Assembly (NCBI GenBank): GCA_031270585.1
Contig: JAISXK010000132.1
Location: forward strand, 1-22,045
Reading direction: 5' to 3'
DNA length: 22,045 nt
From: Clostridiales bacterium
GTDB lineage: Bacteria; Bacillota; Clostridia; Christensenellales; CAG-138
Below the pieces are notes generated by a model, which saw only the letters and a program-made list of their open reading frames with translations, ran no database searches and was not told the DNA's origin. Shown here in pieces: positions 1-7,236 of this stretch (position 1 is the first letter of the stretch; the number at the start of each line of letters is the position of its first letter). Made by a program: the position numbers and the translations under genes.

Positions 1-646
1 GGGCGTATTTGCGGGCGAACCCGCCCAGCGCCGCCAGCAGTTCATCCGTGCAGGACGGCGTGAAACGCGGGGTAAGGAGGGGGGAAATGTGCGCGTACCG
101 CCCCGCGCACTCTTCAATAAAGCGTTCGGTTTCCGCTATGGATTCGCGGGTATTCTCGCAATAACCGGCGGGGCTGTTGCGATCCATATTCACCTTGCCC
201 ACGTAGCCTGTGACGCCCGCGCGCTGCAGTTCTTCCATCAAAATACGCGTGCCAGCCCGGTGGATGGATGAAAACAACACCGCCCGCGTGGTGCCTACGC
301 GCACAAGTTCACCCGCAAGGCGGCGGTAAACGGCGCGCGCGAAAGCTTCGTCGCCAAACCGCGCCTCCGTTGGGAACGTATAGGCGTCAAGCCATTCCAG
401 CAGTTGCATATTCATGCCCAAGCCCAGCATGGCATATTGCGGCGCGTGCAGATGCATATCACAAAACGAAGGTATGATCAGCCTGTCGCCGTGGTCGGTA
501 AGGGGGATGGCGGCGTATTCCGGCGGCAGGGTTTCATAGACGCCGGCGATAACGCCGTCCTCGCATACTATATAGCCGTTTTCGATGCAGCGCAGCGCGC
601 CAAAGACAGGCGCGTGCACGATATGGCCCTTGATGATGGTGGTCAT
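1..646 (-). CDS. guaD: Guanine deaminase, 3' end outside the window
   Basis: This is a zinc amidohydrolase that deaminates guanine to xanthine in the cytoplasm. About 215 residues are visible from the ATG at 646, and the C-terminal half lies beyond the left edge. The metal-binding HxH sits in PSFCDMHLHAPQY (H65, H67). It is followed by LLEWLDAYTFPTE, GKVNMDRNSP and LTPRFTPSC, which are hallmarks of guanine deaminases and set them apart from other chlorohydrolase-like amidohydrolases. The start is 9 nt after the stop of the hydantoinase gene, with a purine-rich AGGGGAAG just upstream, so the two are surely co-transcribed. The remaining zinc ligands (later His and Asp) cannot be checked here. 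The family call is based on motifs I recognise, and the guanine specificity is inferred from those motifs. Confidence 0.9.
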   Translation of the reverse strand, partial: MTTIIKGHIVHAPVFGALRCIENGYIVCEDGVIAGVYETLPPEYAAIPLTDHGDRLIIPSFCDMHLHAPQYAMLGLGMNMQLLEWLDAYTFPTEARFGDEAFARAVYRRLAGELVRVGTTRAVLFSSIHRAGTRILMEELQRAGVTGYVGKVNMDRNSPAGYCENTRESIAETERFIEECAGRYAHISPLLTPRFTPSCTDELLAALGGFARKYA

Positions 647-655
647 AAGCTTCCC

Positions 656-2020
656 CTATACATCCTGACGGATGCCGCGCGGAACAAATCTGCCGCAGCC
701 CTCCCGCGTGAGTTTGCCCGCCTGTACGGCCCACACGCCGCCCAGCAGCACATCGCGCGCGCGGCCGGCGGTTTCAAAACCTTCAAAGGGCGTATTATCA
801 CAGTTATGGCGCAAATTCCTATAGGAAATCGTATTACGGTAAACCGGCTCCCAAACGACGATATCCGCGTCGGAACCGGGCAAAATGGCGCCTTTTTGGG
901 GATACATGCCGAATATGCGCGCGGCGTTTTCACTCAGGTGCGCCGCCATGGCGCAGGGCGGCAGCGCCCCGGTTTTTACGCCATATGTGTAGTAGAGCGC
1001 GGGACGCGTTTCCACCCCGGCGGCGCCGTTGGGGATCAGCGTGAAGTCGCGCAAGCCCAGGCGCTTTTGTTCCATGGTGAAGGAGCAATGGTCGGTGCCC
1101 ACGGTCTGTATGTCGCCATCCACAAGCCCTTGCCAGAGCTTTTGGGTATCATCTTTGGTGCGAAGCGGCGGACTCATCACGTATTTCGCGCCGTCGGGGT
1201 CGTCATAACAGGCGTCAACCAGCAACAGGTATTGCGGGCAGGTTTCAAGCAGCACGGTTTGGCCGCGCAGACGCGCGCGGCGCGCCTCCGCAAGTCCCTC
1301 GCCGGTGGAAAGATGCACGATATATGCCGCAGCGCCCGCAAGCTCGCAGACGCGCAGACAGCGCGACACGGCCTCGGCCTCTACGATGGGCGGGCGCGAG
1401 CGCGGGTGCGCGGCGGGGCCAGGGTTTCCCAGCACCTTTTGCTCTTGCGTAAGGGCTTGCAGCAGCGCGTAGTTTTCGCAGTGCACGCCTATCAGGGCGC
1501 TTAACTGCGCGGCGCGCTTTTGCGCGCGGTATAACGCGCCGTCATCCACAAAGAGGTGGGGATACACCATATACATTTTAAAGGATGTCACCCCCGCGCC
1601 CATCATGGCGGGCATTTCGTTATAGAGCGCCTCGCTCCATTCCGACATGGCCATATGAAAGCCGTAGTTGCAACTGCTGCCGCGCGCCTTTTCGTGCCAA
1701 GCCGCCAGCGCCTCGCCCATGGTACGCCCCCTGTTTTGGGTGGCGAAATCCAGTATGGTGGTGGTGCCGCCCACCAGCGCCGCGCGCGTGCCGGTGATGA
1801 AGTTGTCTGCGGTGACGGTGTTGCCAAAATCAAGATCAAAATGCGTGTGCGTATCGATAAAGCCGGGGAAAACCAGGCAGCCTGCGGCGTCTATCACCGT
1901 GGCGTCCGCAGCCTCGATATGGGGGGCAACGGACGCGATGTGCGCGTCTTCAACCAGAACATCAAGCCGCCGCTGCCGCGCGGCGCAAACCACGTCTCCG
2001 TTTTTGATCAGGGTTCGCAT
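656..2020 (-). CDS. hydA: Dihydropyrimidinase / D-hydantoinase
   Basis: This cyclic amidohydrolase opens the ring of dihydropyrimidines or hydantoins. It is 454 aa, the normal length for the family. Visible motifs are the zinc HxH in GFIDTHTHFDLDFG (H58, H60), the lysine expected to be carboxylated in VTSFKMYMVYPH (K148), further ligands at H180 and H236 (IVHLSTG), and the catalytic Asp in TVGTDHCSF (D310). The usual HAEN after strand 5 reads HCEN here, a small deviation. The ATG at 2020 has a good GGAGGAT Shine-Dalgarno 8 nt upstream. It is the first gene of a leftward operon with guanine deaminase. That pairing suggests a role in purine, pyrimidine or hydantoin breakdown, but the true substrate cannot be told from sequence. 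Allantoinase and dihydroorotase are less likely because the SFKMYMVYP context is hydantoinase-like. Confidence 0.9.
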   Translation of the reverse strand: MRTLIKNGDVVCAARQRRLDVLVEDAHIASVAPHIEAADATVIDAAGCLVFPGFIDTHTHFDLDFGNTVTADNFITGTRAALVGGTTTILDFATQNRGRTMGEALAAWHEKARGSSCNYGFHMAMSEWSEALYNEMPAMMGAGVTSFKMYMVYPHLFVDDGALYRAQKRAAQLSALIGVHCENYALLQALTQEQKVLGNPGPAAHPRSRPPIVEAEAVSRCLRVCELAGAAAYIVHLSTGEGLAEARRARLRGQTVLLETCPQYLLLVDACYDDPDGAKYVMSPPLRTKDDTQKLWQGLVDGDIQTVGTDHCSFTMEQKRLGLRDFTLIPNGAAGVETRPALYYTYGVKTGALPPCAMAAHLSENAARIFGMYPQKGAILPGSDADIVVWEPVYRNTISYRNLRHNCDNTPFEGFETAGRARDVLLGGVWAVQAGKLTREGCGRFVPRGIRQDV

Positions 2021-2131
2021 GGGGTATCCTCCAACGTCATAAGTTTATATTTTATGCCGGGTTTTTACGGTTTAAAAAAACAAACAGGCGCCCATGCAGA
2101 CTTAACAAAAGCCTGACACGAACCCCCATAG

Positions 2132-2150
2132 CGGGGCGCCGGCCGCCCCG
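2132..2150 (-). promoter_or_regulatory. GC-rich leader hairpin
   Basis: CGGGGCG and CGCCCCG form a 7-bp stem with a 5-nt loop, directly abutting and sharing two bases with the 38-bp palindrome. In the hydantoinase leader RNA its arm GGCGCCC (2140-2134 on the minus strand) could instead pair with GGGCGCC (2093-2087), which is followed by a U-rich run. The two foldings exclude one another. An attenuator role is inference only. Confidence 0.35.
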
Positions 2151-2186
2151 TAGAAACATTTGCGCCCGGGCGCAAATGTTTCTACG
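2149..2186. repeat. Perfect 38-bp palindrome
   Basis: The half site CGTAGAAACATTTGCGCCC is followed immediately by its exact reverse complement, 19 + 19 bp with no mismatch and no spacer. As RNA it would form a very stable hairpin in the leader of the hydantoinase operon. As DNA it could be extruded as a cruciform or bind a dimeric or tetrameric protein. It is not followed by a T run, so it is not a standard terminator. Confidence 0.85.
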
Positions 2187-2223
2187 CCCTGTATGCAAAT
2201 TTATATGGTTTACAAGCATACGC

Positions 2224-2252
2224 AGTATATCATACATGATATTTTTATGCAA
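2224..2252 (-). promoter_or_regulatory. Promoter candidate for hydantoinase-guaD operon
   Basis: On the minus strand TTGCAT (2252-2247) and TATACT (2229-2224) are separated by exactly 17 bp. This would start a transcript near 2217 and give a leader of about 200 nt that includes the palindromes. The spacer carries the dyad ATATCAT-ac-ATGATAT (2227-2242), so a repressor bound there would block the promoter. A weaker alternative lies closer to the gene around TAAAAT on the minus strand near 2050. Confidence 0.45.
2227..2242. repeat. Dyad ATATCAT-ac-ATGATAT, possible operator
   Basis: Two 7-bp arms in inverted orientation are separated by 2 bp. The inner 12 bases, ATCATACATGAT, occur again at 7060-7071, overlapping the -10 box of another leftward promoter. 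This is compatible with a shared operator, but a 12-mer repeated once in 22 kb can also be chance. Confidence 0.4.
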
Positions 2253-2304
2253 TGCGCGCTGTTTATGAAAGTTCTTAATGTGAGGCCCCCAATGGCTTTT
2301 GGCG

Positions 2305-2332
2305 TTGCTTTATTACCTCATCATGCTATACT
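2305..2332 (+). promoter_or_regulatory. Promoter for the aminotransferase
   Basis: TTGCTT (2305-2310) and TATACT (2327-2332) are separated by 16 bp, close to the vegetative sigma consensus. The predicted start near 2339 gives a leader of about 80 nt before the GAGGAGAA ribosome binding site of the aminotransferase gene. Confidence 0.6.
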
Positions 2333-2417
2333 ACTAAGAAAAGCGGGTAAAAGCGCGTTTGTTCCATGATACCATATAGGGATTTATAAAGTATTCATAA
2401 ACGAGGAGAAACCGGAA

Positions 2418-3692
2418 ATGCAATTTTCAGCACTGTCGCCGCAGGAACTGCGTCAGCTTTATGAACAAGCGAAAAAAACCCACGAGGCCGATAAAGCGCT
2501 TGGCCTGAAGCTCGATATGTCGCGCGGAAAGCCGGGCAGCGAGCAGCTTTCGCTGTCTATGGAGCTTTTGACCATTCCGCAAACGGCCGCAGATTGCAGG
2601 GAGAACGGCGTTGATCTGCGCAACTATGGCGGTATGGACGGCATTGCAAGCTGCAAAACGCTTTTTGCGGAGCTGCTGGGCGTGCCGGCCGATCAAGTGT
2701 TTGTGGGCGGCAACGCCAGCCTTTCCCTGATGTATGACACCATCGCGAAAGCGTACACCCACGGTCTTCTAAACAGCGACAAGCCTTGGAGCAAGCTGGA
2801 TGAAGTCAGGTTCCTTTGCCCGGCGCCGGGCTATGACAGGCATTTTGGCATTTCCGAAAGCTTCGGCATGACGCTTATACCCATCCCCATGACGGCGGAG
2901 GGCCCCGACATGGACGCTGTGGAGACCGCGATCAAAGACCCCGCCGTAAAGGGTATGTGGTGCGTGCCCAAGTACAGCAACCCCGAGGGCGTTGTGTATT
3001 CCGAGGCGGTGGTCAACCGCATCGCCGCCATGCGCCCCGCCGCCAAAGACTTTTTGCTGATGTGGGATAACGCCTACTGCGTGCACGAGTTTGACGGGCC
3101 GTTCGTGCCCTTCCCGGATATACTCTCGCTGTGCGAGAGACACGGCAACGCGGATATGCCGTTTGAATACGCGTCCACATCCAAGATCACCTTCCCGGGC
3201 GCGGGGGTTGCGGTATTTGCCTGTAGCAAGGCGAATATGGCTTATATGAAAAAGCTCATCAACTTCCAGACCATCAGCTATGATAAAATCAACCAGTTGC
3301 GCCATGCGCGTTTCCTGAAAAACAAGGAGAACACGCTCACCCTCATGCAAAAGCACGCGGCCATACTCAAGCCCCGCTTTGAAGCCGTGTTGCAGGCGCT
3401 GGATGAAAGGGTCGCGCCGCTTGGCATCGCCAGTTGGAACAGGCCCAGGGGCGGCTACTTTGTGAGCCTTGACACCATGCCCTTCTGCGCCAGGCGCACA
3501 TGGGAACTGTGCCGCGACGCGGGCGTTGTGATGACGGGCGCCGGCGCCACCTTCCCCTACGGGAAGGATCCGGAGGATAAGAATTTGCGCATCGCGCCCA
3601 CGCTGCCGCCGGTAAACGAACTAAACCAGGCGGTCGCCGTGTTCATCAACAGCCTGAAGCTGGCCACGCTGGAAAAGTTGCTGGGCAAATAA
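2418..3692 (+). CDS. PLP-dependent aminotransferase, MocR/aspartate type
   Basis: This is a cytoplasmic fold-type I aminotransferase that moves an amino group between an amino acid (probably aspartate) and 2-oxoglutarate. At 424 aa it matches the Aminotran_MocR-like aspartate aminotransferases. Landmarks are the N-terminal MSRGKPG (34-40), NYGG, the substrate/phosphate loop GGNASLSLMYD, N188 in YSNPEGVVYS, D217 and Y220 in MWDNAYCVHEF (contact the cofactor), and the Schiff-base lysine K256 in STSKITFPGAG. The R378-type carboxylate-binding region lies in the C-terminal LRIAPTLPP. The ATG at 2418 follows GAGGAGAA by 7 nt. The gene stands alone, with its own promoter, and converges on the sirtuin gene. 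The 41-bp convergent gap has AT-rich sequence but no clear hairpin terminator. Exact amino acid preference is inferred. Confidence 0.88.
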   Translation: MQFSALSPQELRQLYEQAKKTHEADKALGLKLDMSRGKPGSEQLSLSMELLTIPQTAADCRENGVDLRNYGGMDGIASCKTLFAELLGVPADQVFVGGNASLSLMYDTIAKAYTHGLLNSDKPWSKLDEVRFLCPAPGYDRHFGISESFGMTLIPIPMTAEGPDMDAVETAIKDPAVKGMWCVPKYSNPEGVVYSEAVVNRIAAMRPAAKDFLLMWDNAYCVHEFDGPFVPFPDILSLCERHGNADMPFEYASTSKITFPGAGVAVFACSKANMAYMKKLINFQTISYDKINQLRHARFLKNKENTLTLMQKHAAILKPRFEAVLQALDERVAPLGIASWNRPRGGYFVSLDTMPFCARRTWELCRDAGVVMTGAGATFPYGKDPEDKNLRIAPTLPPVNELNQAVAVFINSLKLATLEKLLGK

Positions 3693-3733
3693 AAATTTTA
3701 AAAAGGCGGACGATCATACGGGCCGGGGTTGTA

Positions 3734-4492
3734 TCATGCCACGCATGCCCCCAGCGTTTCGCCTATGGGCGCGTGTATGCAAAGGGCGGCCTGTTCGTCC
3801 ACGGCCGTGTCGGATTTGTTGATGACGACAAGGTTGTCGCCGGAAAAATAACGCAGCAGCCCGGCGGCGGGGTACACCACCAGCGAAGTGCCGCCCACGA
3901 TCAGAAGATCCGCCGCGCTGATGTGGGAAACGGCGGCCTCTATCACGGCGTCGTCAAGCTGCTCGCCATACATGACGATATCGGGCCGTATCATGCCGCC
4001 GCAAACGCAACGCGGTACGCCTGCCGCACCGGCCGCGCCGAGCGCGTCCAGCACATACCGCAGCGTATAGCGCCTGCCACAGGCCATGCAGTAGTTGCGC
4101 AGCATGGATCCATGCAGTTCCAGCACGGTTTTGCTGCCCGCGAGCTGGTGCAGCCCATCGATATTTTGGGTGATTACGGCGGTGAGCTTGCCCTGCTGTT
4201 CCAGCTTGGATAGCGCCAGGTGCGCGGCGTTGGGGTTGGCGTTGGGCGAAGCGAGCAGCTCCTTATAATACGTATAAAACGTATGCGGTTCGCGTCTGAA
4301 AAAGCCTATGCTCAGCAGTTCTTCGGGCGAGCGGCCATAGCGCGAGAGCGCTTTAAACACCCCGTCCTCACTGCGAAAATCGGGTATGCCGCTTTCCGTA
4401 CTCACGCCTGCGCCGCCAAAGAACACAACGCGGCGGGCGTTGGTGATGAGCGCTTTTAACGTATCGATTTGCGGGGCGCTTGCTTTTCGCAT
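3734..4492 (-). CDS. cobB: NAD-dependent protein deacylase, Sir2 family
   Basis: This sirtuin removes acyl groups from protein lysines using NAD. It is 252 aa, a usual bacterial length. It has the complete motif set: GAGVSTESGIPDFRS (28-41) for NAD, TQNIDGLH (109-116), catalytic H127 in ELHGS, a zinc site with C135/C138 (CMACG) and C162/C164 (CVCGG), then GTSLVVYPA (201-209) and NKSDT (225-229). The second zinc pair is CxC rather than CxxC, which is common in bacteria. The start at 4492 is only 4 nt beyond the stop of the FMN oxidase gene, and its own ribosome site is weak, so translation is probably coupled. It is the last gene of a three-gene leftward operon with two flavoenzymes. A role in controlling acetylation of metabolic enzymes is inference from family. 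Confidence 0.93.
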   Translation of the reverse strand: MRKASAPQIDTLKALITNARRVVFFGGAGVSTESGIPDFRSEDGVFKALSRYGRSPEELLSIGFFRREPHTFYTYYKELLASPNANPNAAHLALSKLEQQGKLTAVITQNIDGLHQLAGSKTVLELHGSMLRNYCMACGRRYTLRYVLDALGAAGAAGVPRCVCGGMIRPDIVMYGEQLDDAVIEAAVSHISAADLLIVGGTSLVVYPAAGLLRYFSGDNLVVINKSDTAVDEQAALCIHAPIGETLGACVA

Positions 4493-4496
4493 ACCG

Positions 4497-5516
4497 TCAC
4501 ATCCCGTATATCACGCGCGAGTCGATTTCGCTTAAATCCCTGCATCCCGTTAAAACCATGGCCTGCGTGAGTTGTGTGGCGTATTCCTCCATAACCAGCC
4601 GCACGCCTTCGCCGCCGCCGCCGTATACGCCCCAGCACAGGGGTCTGCCCACCAGCACCGCTTGCGCGCCAAGGGCGATGTATTTTAATACATCCACGCC
4701 GGAGCGTACCGCGCCATCCGCCAGAATATGCATGGTGTCGCCCACCGCGCGCCTGATGCCCGGCAGCACCTCGGCGACGCCGGGCGTATGATCGAGTACG
4801 CGCCCGCCATGGTTGCTCACCACGATGTGGCTTACGCCGGCGTCCCCGCAGCGCAGTGCGTCGTCCGGCGTCATGACGCCCTTCACGATAAAGGGTTTAT
4901 CGGGGGCAAAGGCGCGCAGCTTGCTAAGTTCCGCAATGGTTTTGGGACTCATGGGGTAGCCCAGTTTTTTTAGCAGCAGTATGCCTGCGCCGTCAAGATC
5001 CACACCGAAGGCGACGGCTCCCGCGCGCCCGGCCCTTTCAAAACGCTTGTATATTTCATCGAGGTTCTTGTGGGGCTTTATGATGATAACGCCCTTCTTT
5101 ACCGCCTGCATGGCGCGCATGCCGTTTTCATATGCTTCGGGCAGGGATGGGTCGCCTATCCAGCCGAGGGTGCCGGCGTTTGCGGCGCCAAACATGAGCG
5201 ATTCTTCAAAGGCGTAATCGTCATAGGGGCCGCAATTGATGTTGCATGCCGCCATGGGCGCCCCCATGATAGGGAAATTCAGCTTCTCTCCAAAGAGTGT
5301 GAGGGATGTATCGGGCGCGGTGGCGTCATGCACCACGCGCATGTTGACGCGGGTTTGCCGCAGCGCGGCATAGTTGGCGATAAATGCAGAGCCCGTGCCG
5401 ATGCCGCCCATGCCGGGCATCTGCCCGCAGCAGGACTTACCGTCGCAAATGGGGCAAACGCGGCAAAAGCCCTTCATGCCCTCTCTCGCTTTGTCGCGCA
5501 GTGTTTTCATATCCAT
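4497..5516 (-). CDS. FMN-dependent alpha-hydroxy-acid dehydrogenase/oxidase
   Basis: This TIM-barrel flavoenzyme belongs to the lactate oxidase / glycolate oxidase / L-lactate dehydrogenase family and oxidises a 2-hydroxy acid to a 2-oxo acid. It is 339 aa, shorter than classic LldD. Key residues are K212 in FIVKGVMTPDDA (FMN), the catalytic base H236 and R239 in SNHGGRVLDHTPG, and the FMN-phosphate loops LADGAVRSGVDVLKYIALGA and VLVGRPLCWG. The N-terminus carries a dense cysteine cluster, C18, C21, C24, C29 and C30 (CRVCPICDGKSCCG), seen in clostridial members but absent from classic enzymes, and possibly an iron-sulfur or zinc site. The ATG at 5516 is preceded by AAAGGCGG at good spacing; the third-codon ATG is an alternative. 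It follows the COG2509 flavoprotein by 69 nt. The substrate is unknown. Confidence 0.85.
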   Translation of the reverse strand: MDMKTLRDKAREGMKGFCRVCPICDGKSCCGQMPGMGGIGTGSAFIANYAALRQTRVNMRVVHDATAPDTSLTLFGEKLNFPIMGAPMAACNINCGPYDDYAFEESLMFGAANAGTLGWIGDPSLPEAYENGMRAMQAVKKGVIIIKPHKNLDEIYKRFERAGRAGAVAFGVDLDGAGILLLKKLGYPMSPKTIAELSKLRAFAPDKPFIVKGVMTPDDALRCGDAGVSHIVVSNHGGRVLDHTPGVAEVLPGIRRAVGDTMHILADGAVRSGVDVLKYIALGAQAVLVGRPLCWGVYGGGGEGVRLVMEEYATQLTQAMVLTGCRDLSEIDSRVIYGM

Positions 5517-5585
5517 ACTGTCAGCCGCCTTTCTTCATTCAGCATAGTTTCAGCAATCGTTTCAGTATATTTGTTGTACGGCGCG

Positions 5586-6995
5586 TTATACGTTCTGCGG
5601 GGACGCGATATCGCGCGCCACCGCAATGCCGGTAACGCTTGCCTGCATCAGTCCGCGGGTAATGCCGGCGCCATCGCCAATGGCGTAAAGCCCCGCGATT
5701 TGCGTGCGGAAGCGGTTGTCCACATAGAGCTTGGAAGAATAGAATTTTACCTCTACGCCATAGAGCAAGGTGTTTTTGGAATACAGTCCCGGCGCGATCT
5801 TATCAAACGCGCGCAGCGACTCTATAATGCTGGTTAAATGCCGGTGCGGCAGCACAAAGGAAAGATCGCCCGGCACGGCGGTTGTAAGCGTGGGTATGGT
5901 GGTGGATTTGCGCAGTCTCGACGGATCGGTGCGCCGCCCCTGCACAAGGTCGCCCAGACGCTGCACCATAATGCCGCCGCCCGTAAGCATATTGCCCAAT
6001 TGGGCGATGTAGTTGCCGTATTTGATGGGCTGGTCGAACGGCTCGGTAAAGCGCGTGGATACAAGCATGGCAAAATTGGTGTTTTCGGTGCGCCGCTCCC
6101 GCGCGTGATAGCTGTGGCCGTTCACCACCGCGATGCCGCCCTCGTAATGCTCTTCACTCACGATGCCGCCGGGATTCATACAAAACGTGCGCACGCGGTT
6201 TTCAAACGTGTCGGAATAATACACAAGCTTGGCTTCGTACAGGTGTTGCGTCAAATGATCCATAATGGAGTTGGGAGCCTCTACGCGCACGCCGATATCC
6301 ACCTCGTTGTTGCGGGTATCCAGCCCCAGGCGCCTGGCCTCTTCAGCGAGCCACTCCGCCCCGCCGCGTCCGGGGGCTATCACGACGCAAGGCGCCATAA
6401 CGACGAATTCGCCGGAAGCGTTTTGCGCCTTTACGCCGGTAACCGCGCCGTTTTCCTCGATGATTTCGGTGGCGGCGGTTTCATCCATAAACGTGAAGTT
6501 GGGGTGTGCCACAAGCGTGTCATACATATGCTGCAGAACAGAGGCGGAATATTCCGTGCCCATATGCCGCACGGGGCAGCGTACCAGGCAGATGTTGTGG
6601 CGGCTGGCCTCATAGGCTATTTCGCTTACCCTGGCGTCGTTGCGCCCATGCACGGTGTTGGGCGCGCCAAAGCGCGTATACACGCCATCGGCGTAATTGA
6701 TGAGCGATTGCGCCATGTCTGCGGGCATATAATCGGTTATATTGCCGCCCACCTCGTAGGATAGGGAAAGCTTGCCGTCGGAAAACGCGCCGGCGCCCGC
6801 CCAACCGCTTATAATGGCGCAGGGTTTGCAGTGCAGGCACTTGCCGCTGGCGCGCGCGGGGCAATTGCGCTTGCTCAGGCTTTTGCCCAGATCCATCAGC
6901 AACACGCGCTTTGCGGGCGCTTCTTTCATAAGCTCAAGCGCTGTAAATATGCCCGCCGGTCCCGCGCCAATGATGGCCACATCATACATATGCAT
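5586..6995 (-). CDS. FAD-dependent dehydrogenase, COG2509 type
   Basis: This 469-aa flavoprotein has an N-terminal Rossmann dinucleotide fold, DVAIIGAGPAGIFTALEL (GxGxxG at residues 10-15), and a C-terminal FAD contact motif, GLYAIGDGAGITRGLMQAS. Just after the first domain is a cysteine motif, C45, C53, C56, C59 (CPARASGKCLHCKPC), followed by GWAGAGAFSDGKLSLS, a signature of the uncharacterised COG2509 dehydrogenases. The family has no firm biochemical role; the cysteines may hold an iron-sulfur cluster or take part in disulfide exchange. The chosen ATG at 6995 is preceded by AAAGGATG about 12 nt upstream; the ATG at 6989 is possible but more distant from it. It is the first gene of the leftward operon under the promoter at 7060-7088. 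Confidence 0.82.
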   Translation of the reverse strand: MHMYDVAIIGAGPAGIFTALELMKEAPAKRVLLMDLGKSLSKRNCPARASGKCLHCKPCAIISGWAGAGAFSDGKLSLSYEVGGNITDYMPADMAQSLINYADGVYTRFGAPNTVHGRNDARVSEIAYEASRHNICLVRCPVRHMGTEYSASVLQHMYDTLVAHPNFTFMDETAATEIIEENGAVTGVKAQNASGEFVVMAPCVVIAPGRGGAEWLAEEARRLGLDTRNNEVDIGVRVEAPNSIMDHLTQHLYEAKLVYYSDTFENRVRTFCMNPGGIVSEEHYEGGIAVVNGHSYHARERRTENTNFAMLVSTRFTEPFDQPIKYGNYIAQLGNMLTGGGIMVQRLGDLVQGRRTDPSRLRKSTTIPTLTTAVPGDLSFVLPHRHLTSIIESLRAFDKIAPGLYSKNTLLYGVEVKFYSSKLYVDNRFRTQIAGLYAIGDGAGITRGLMQASVTGIAVARDIASPQNV

Positions 6996-7042
6996 CGTAT
7001 CAGGAGCATCCTTTCAGTTTTCGCAAAGCGAGATTGTTTTCA

Positions 7043-7106
7043 CGCCGGTTACAGCAAAAATCATACATGATCCGGGTAGAGCTGTCAATGCGGGTGAAAA
7101 CCGGCG
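7043..7106. repeat. Inverted 8-bp repeat flanking a promoter
   Basis: CGCCGGTT at 7043-7050 and its exact reverse complement AACCGGCG at 7099-7106 are 48 bp apart and enclose the promoter of the leftward operon. The right arm also sits inside a direct repeat GCGGGTGA (7090-7097 and 7106-7113). The arrangement could be a pair of operator half sites for both divergent operons. No regulator gene is nearby. Confidence 0.35.
7060..7088 (-). promoter_or_regulatory. Strong promoter for the COG2509 operon
   Basis: On the minus strand TTGACA (7088-7083) and TATGAT (7065-7060) are separated by exactly 17 bp, almost a perfect vegetative promoter. The -10 box overlaps the dyad ATCATACATGAT (7060-7071) that is also present at the hydantoinase promoter. 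Inverted CGCCGGTT (7043-7050) and AACCGGCG (7099-7106) flank the promoter on both sides. Confidence 0.8.
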
Positions 7107-7149
7107 CGGGTGAGGGCCGCATTTTTATGTAGGATTTCAAATTGTCTTG

Positions 7150-7158
7150 TGCTATAAT
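7150..7158 (+). promoter_or_regulatory. Extended -10 promoter for the flavin/Rnf operon
   Basis: TGCTATAAT is a perfect -10 box with the TGn extension. The -35 position has no good match to TTGACA, which is usual for extended -10 promoters. A leader of about 75 nt follows, holding the small hairpin TTGCGG-ATGTTA-CCGCAA (7198-7215) just ahead of the first gene. Confidence 0.6.
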
Positions 7159-7236
7159 GGTTGTTGTTGAGAAAACGCCATATGAAAGAAAAATAAGTTG
7201 CGGATGTTACCGCAATACTTTGCCAATGAGGAATAC

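Larger units (their letters stand above)
2021..2417. other. Divergent intergenic region, 397 bp
   Basis: No gene is visible here. The region separates the leftward hydantoinase operon from the rightward aminotransferase. It holds a rightward promoter (2305-2332), a leftward promoter candidate (2224-2252), a 16-bp dyad in the spacer of the latter, a perfect 38-bp palindrome (2149-2186), a GC hairpin beside it (2132-2150), and a T-rich tract on the minus strand (2074-2084). The structured part falls in the predicted leader of the hydantoinase transcript. Confidence 0.8.

Noticed and set aside
404..1504. A 366-codon open frame on the plus strand opposite guaD and the hydantoinase gene
   Set aside because: The opposite strand encodes two complete, recognisable enzymes with active-site motifs; the plus-strand frame has no recognisable family and arises from GC-biased third positions.
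2021..2220. Purine riboswitch in the leader of the hydantoinase-guaD operon
   Set aside because: I looked for the conserved purine-aptamer joining sequences and three-way junction arms and did not find them; only the palindromes are clear.
7182..7196. A four-residue upstream frame (ATGAAAGAAAAATAA) in the Rnf operon leader
   Set aside because: It is too short and has no convincing ribosome site; nothing marks it as a leader peptide.
7198..7236. TTG start at 7198 for the NusG-II protein
   Set aside because: It would put 13 residues ahead of the export signal and lies in a hairpin; the ATG at 7237 has GAGGA just upstream.
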